Source: HGM04593 sp964485215 (GTDB taxonomy: Bacteria; Bacteroidota; Bacteroidia; Bacteroidales; Bacteroidaceae). Taken from it: 16,750 nucleotides of DNA. Shown here piece after piece: positions 14,422 through 16,750 of this stretch. Position 1 is the first letter of the stretch. Every line of letters starts with the position of its first letter. The DNA lies in assembly GCA_964485215.1 (NCBI GenBank), contig CAZAIM010000050.1, forward strand, positions 1 through 16,750. The letters run 5' to 3'. The notes below the pieces were generated by a model. That model saw nothing but the letters and a program-made list of their open reading frames with translations, made no database searches and had not been told where the DNA came from. The translations under genes and the position numbers were made by a program.

Positions 14422-16750
14422 ATGAAAAAATTTACTTTAATTCTTTCGCTGTTGGTAGCGTTTGTTACCACAACGATGGCGCAGACTGCAACAACTTATG
14501 CAGACGGTGTTTACAAAATCTATTGGTCGTCGGATTCTCGTGGCTATTTGACTTATCATGCTACTGAATTTCCTAATGACCCTCAGTTGGCGGGCGTTGT
14601 AAACCACAACCCTAACGGTCACTATGCGTTGGACGCCGAAGGCATTTCGCTTTCTTGGTATCTTTATACATCTCCCCAAACAAGTAAAAGCTATTTGTTT
14701 GAGGCTACCTCCGGTAAGTTTATAACAATTGATGTTAACACTGCATCTACAGATAGAGGTAAAAGATGTGCGCTCAGCGAGAATGTTACCGAATATGCGC
14801 AGTTCGAATTGAAGGCAACAACCGACCCTGCAGGCAATTACATGATGAGTTATAATGGTTACAATTTGTGCAGTGGCTGTGGAACAAGTAAGGGTACAAA
14901 CCCCGGTCCGGTTCGTTTTGTTACAGACGGTCAAAGCGATGGTGGCGTGCCATTTGTATTTGTTTCTGAAGGTGCTTCAATTGCCGATGATGTGAAAGAA
15001 ACTGCTATTGCAAAGATTAATGAATTTGAGAATAATCAAGAAGTGCCTGTCGAAGATTATAAGATTGAAGATTTTTACGAAGTAACTACAACCTTTGCTA
15101 CTTATAACGGTACAATAAGCAATATTATTGATGGTAACACAACCAATAAATGGTGGTCTAATGGTGGGCAGGATGTTGGCAAAACAATAACTGTTACACT
15201 TAATGAAGTTCATTCTGTTGGAGTTATTAAATGGTATTTCCATGATGGTGACAAACCAAATGGTGCTGTTATTGAAAGAAGAGAAAGTGCTGACGGTGAG
15301 TGGATTCCTGTTGCAGATTTCACAATTGATGATATTGATGAAAATAAAACTTATACTTGCACAGCAGAAGGAAATGATGTAAAGGAGTTAAGATTAAGAA
15401 TCACGACACAGCATAGCAATTGGCTGCAAATAGCAGAGGTTGAGCTTTATGAGTACGTCGACGTTGACAAAACAGAACTGCAGGAACTCATTGCAGAAGC
15501 TGAAGACCTGTTTGGACAAATTACATCCATAGGAAAGGCTAAAAGCGATAGCGAAATTGACATTGCAGGTAAAATATCTTCTAATGCCGGTCAGAACGAA
15601 AACAATGCCGGTGGAAGTGCTGACGGTGCCGGTATTGCAGGGTTGACAGACAATGATGCTGCTACATATTTCCACTCTCGTTGGGGTGGTACGGCTGTAG
15701 ATGAAGACCACTATTTGCAGATAGATTTGGGTGAAGGTGAGACATTGAGCGATTTTGTCTTTGAATATGCAGTACGCAAAACCAGTGATGCTGGCAGCAC
15801 ATCGCCTGCTCCAACAAGTATAGAGGTTAGAGTAAGCGAGGATGGTGTGGATTTTGGTGAACCGATAGTAACGTTGACCAAGGATAATGACAACTTGCCT
15901 TCATACACAGACCTTGGTAATACATTGTGGCGCTCCGATGTAATTGAAGCAAATAAGAATGCTCGCTATATACGCCTTACTGTAACCGGTTCTCAAGGGC
16001 CTGCTGCTAATCAGTGGAATGGTCACTATTTCTTTGGTATGGGTACATTGAATCTTTACCCTACAGAACCAGGAATTGTTGTTAAAGAGGGGTGCAAGAA
16101 ATTCATTACATCACAGTTGTTCTCGATGTACAACAACGCTCTCAATGCAGCCAAGGCAGTAAATGAGAGTAATCTGGCTTTGCCGACAGAAGTGGCAAAT
16201 GCGACAAACGAGTTGACAGAACAAATGGATGCAATAAAAGCAGTTATCGGCTACACGCTTAATGTTGCAGCTGTAGGTTACGCTTCGTTGTTCCTTGGCT
16301 TTGATGCAGCAATCCCTGCAAATGCAGAGGTTTATACTGTAACTGAGGTTAACAGCGGTTATGTAAAATTGAATCCGATAACAGGTGTTCTTCCTGCTAA
16401 TACAGGTGTTATTGTAAAGGCCGGCGAGGGTGAGTATGACTTTGTTGTTTCTAATGAGACAACTGCAGAAGTTACAGGTAACCTTCTCGAAGGAACAGCA
16501 GTAAACGCTTATGTTGAAGGTCCTGCATATGTTCTTGGTAATAATGGCGGTGTTGGTCTTTACAAGGCTACATTGAACAAGAACGCAACAGGCGAGGTTG
16601 GCACAACCCATTTCCTAAACAATGCCAATAAAGCATATTTGCCGGCAGGTGGCTCACAGGTTGCTTCTTACAGTTTCCGTTTCGGTGAGGGCACAACAGG
16701 CATCGACGAGATAACAGAGCAAAGAGCAGAGAGCAAAGAGATATATGACC
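14422..16750 (+). CDS. Secreted multidomain protein with two F5/8 type C (discoidin-like) modules, 3' end beyond window
   Basis: The frame from ATG 14422 stays open to the last base (776 codons, no stop). Signal peptide: MKKFTLILSLLVAFVTTTMA (1-20). Residues 25-185 (DGVYKIYWSSDSRGYLTYH and on) form a beta-rich domain, perhaps ricin-like. Discoidin-like module 1 is about 213-343 (IDGNTTNKWWSNGGQDVGKTITVTL, then LQIAEVELYEY). Module 2 is about 378-547 (LTDNDAATYFHSRWG, YLQIDLGEG, ARYIRLTVTG). A helical linker follows (551-609). Residues 610-760 (VGYASLFLGFDAAIPANAEVYTVTEVNSGYV, then LPANTGVIVKAG) are a C-terminal beta domain common in Bacteroidales secreted proteins. The end TTGIDEI, a charged stretch, then IYD suggests a short sorting-type tail beyond the edge. 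Role: probably glycan or protein binding at the surface; no catalytic domain seen. Codons are more A/T-ended than in recJ-cstA. Confidence 0.9.
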   Translation, partial: MKKFTLILSLLVAFVTTTMAQTATTYADGVYKIYWSSDSRGYLTYHATEFPNDPQLAGVVNHNPNGHYALDAEGISLSWYLYTSPQTSKSYLFEATSGKFITIDVNTASTDRGKRCALSENVTEYAQFELKATTDPAGNYMMSYNGYNLCSGCGTSKGTNPGPVRFVTDGQSDGGVPFVFVSEGASIADDVKETAIAKINEFENNQEVPVEDYKIEDFYEVTTTFATYNGTISNIIDGNTTNKWWSNGGQDVGKTITVTLNEVHSVGVIKWYFHDGDKPNGAVIERRESADGEWIPVADFTIDDIDENKTYTCTAEGNDVKELRLRITTQHSNWLQIAEVELYEYVDVDKTELQELIAEAEDLFGQITSIGKAKSDSEIDIAGKISSNAGQNENNAGGSADGAGIAGLTDNDAATYFHSRWGGTAVDEDHYLQIDLGEGETLSDFVFEYAVRKTSDAGSTSPAPTSIEVRVSEDGVDFGEPIVTLTKDNDNLPSYTDLGNTLWRSDVIEANKNARYIRLTVTGSQGPAANQWNGHYFFGMGTLNLYPTEPGIVVKEGCKKFITSQLFSMYNNALNAAKAVNESNLALPTEVANATNELTEQMDAIKAVIGYTLNVAAVGYASLFLGFDAAIPANAEVYTVTEVNSGYVKLNPITGVLPANTGVIVKAGEGEYDFVVSNETTAEVTGNLLEGTAVNAYVEGPAYVLGNNGGVGLYKATLNKNATGEVGTTHFLNNANKAYLPAGGSQVASYSFRFGEGTTGIDEITEQRAESKEIYD

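Noticed and set aside
14437..16611. Several minus-strand frames (14437-14934, 15394-15711, 16111-16611)
   Set aside because: Antisense to the long secreted-protein frame, which has a signal peptide and continuous domains. That frame has no stop in the window, so the antisense frames stand out only by default.

Overview
This 16.75-kb window reads as chromosomal DNA of a Bacteroidales bacterium (Bacteroides/Prevotella-like; I cannot place it more finely). The grounds are the protein families themselves, the lack of Shine-Dalgarno sequences before most starts, A-rich leaders, promoters of the Bacteroidetes type (TTTG, about 19 bases, TAnnTTTG), and secreted proteins with short 'MKK...FAQ' signal peptides.

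Layout. Bases 1-2660 on the plus strand hold the tail of a saccharopine dehydrogenase-family (carboxynorspermidine synthase-like) gene, recA, and an exported C1-family peptidase closed by a strong intrinsic terminator. Bases 2958-8033 hold a tightly packed plus-strand set recJ-recQ-cstA: a 7-bp gap, then a 4-bp ATGA overlap. Thus three recombination and repair genes (recA, recJ, recQ) lie within about 6.3 kb, and a carbon-starvation-type transporter is translationally coupled to recQ. Bases 8052-13339 on the minus strand hold a Gfo/Idh/MocA-fold protein with the GH109 signature but no signal peptide, and a 1281-residue exported macroglobulin-like (MG2-type) protein whose C-terminus is a Sel1/TPR repeat domain. 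Two Bacteroidetes-type promoters can be read in front of these genes; that of the 1281-residue protein is the best in the window.

Bases 13340-14421 carry no convincing gene. They hold a 684-bp MITE-like composite (13485-14168) bounded by imperfect terminal inverted repeats and flanked by a short direct repeat. It is filled with perfect palindromes and has no transposase. After it come a TAnnTTTG promoter element and a roughly 100-nt leader with four mutually complementary segments (alternative hairpins or a pseudoknot). The leader belongs to a long secreted modular protein that starts at 14422 and runs open off the right edge. That protein has two discoidin-like (F5/8 type C) modules and a Bacteroidales-type C-terminal beta domain, and its codons are visibly more AT-rich than those of the genes to the left.

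No established new system is evident. The parts most worth a second look are the MITE-like composite, the leader RNA before the secreted protein, the MG2-Sel1 fusion, the recQ-cstA coupling, the 9-bp repeat before recA, and an 11-bp motif that recurs in three intergenic regions.
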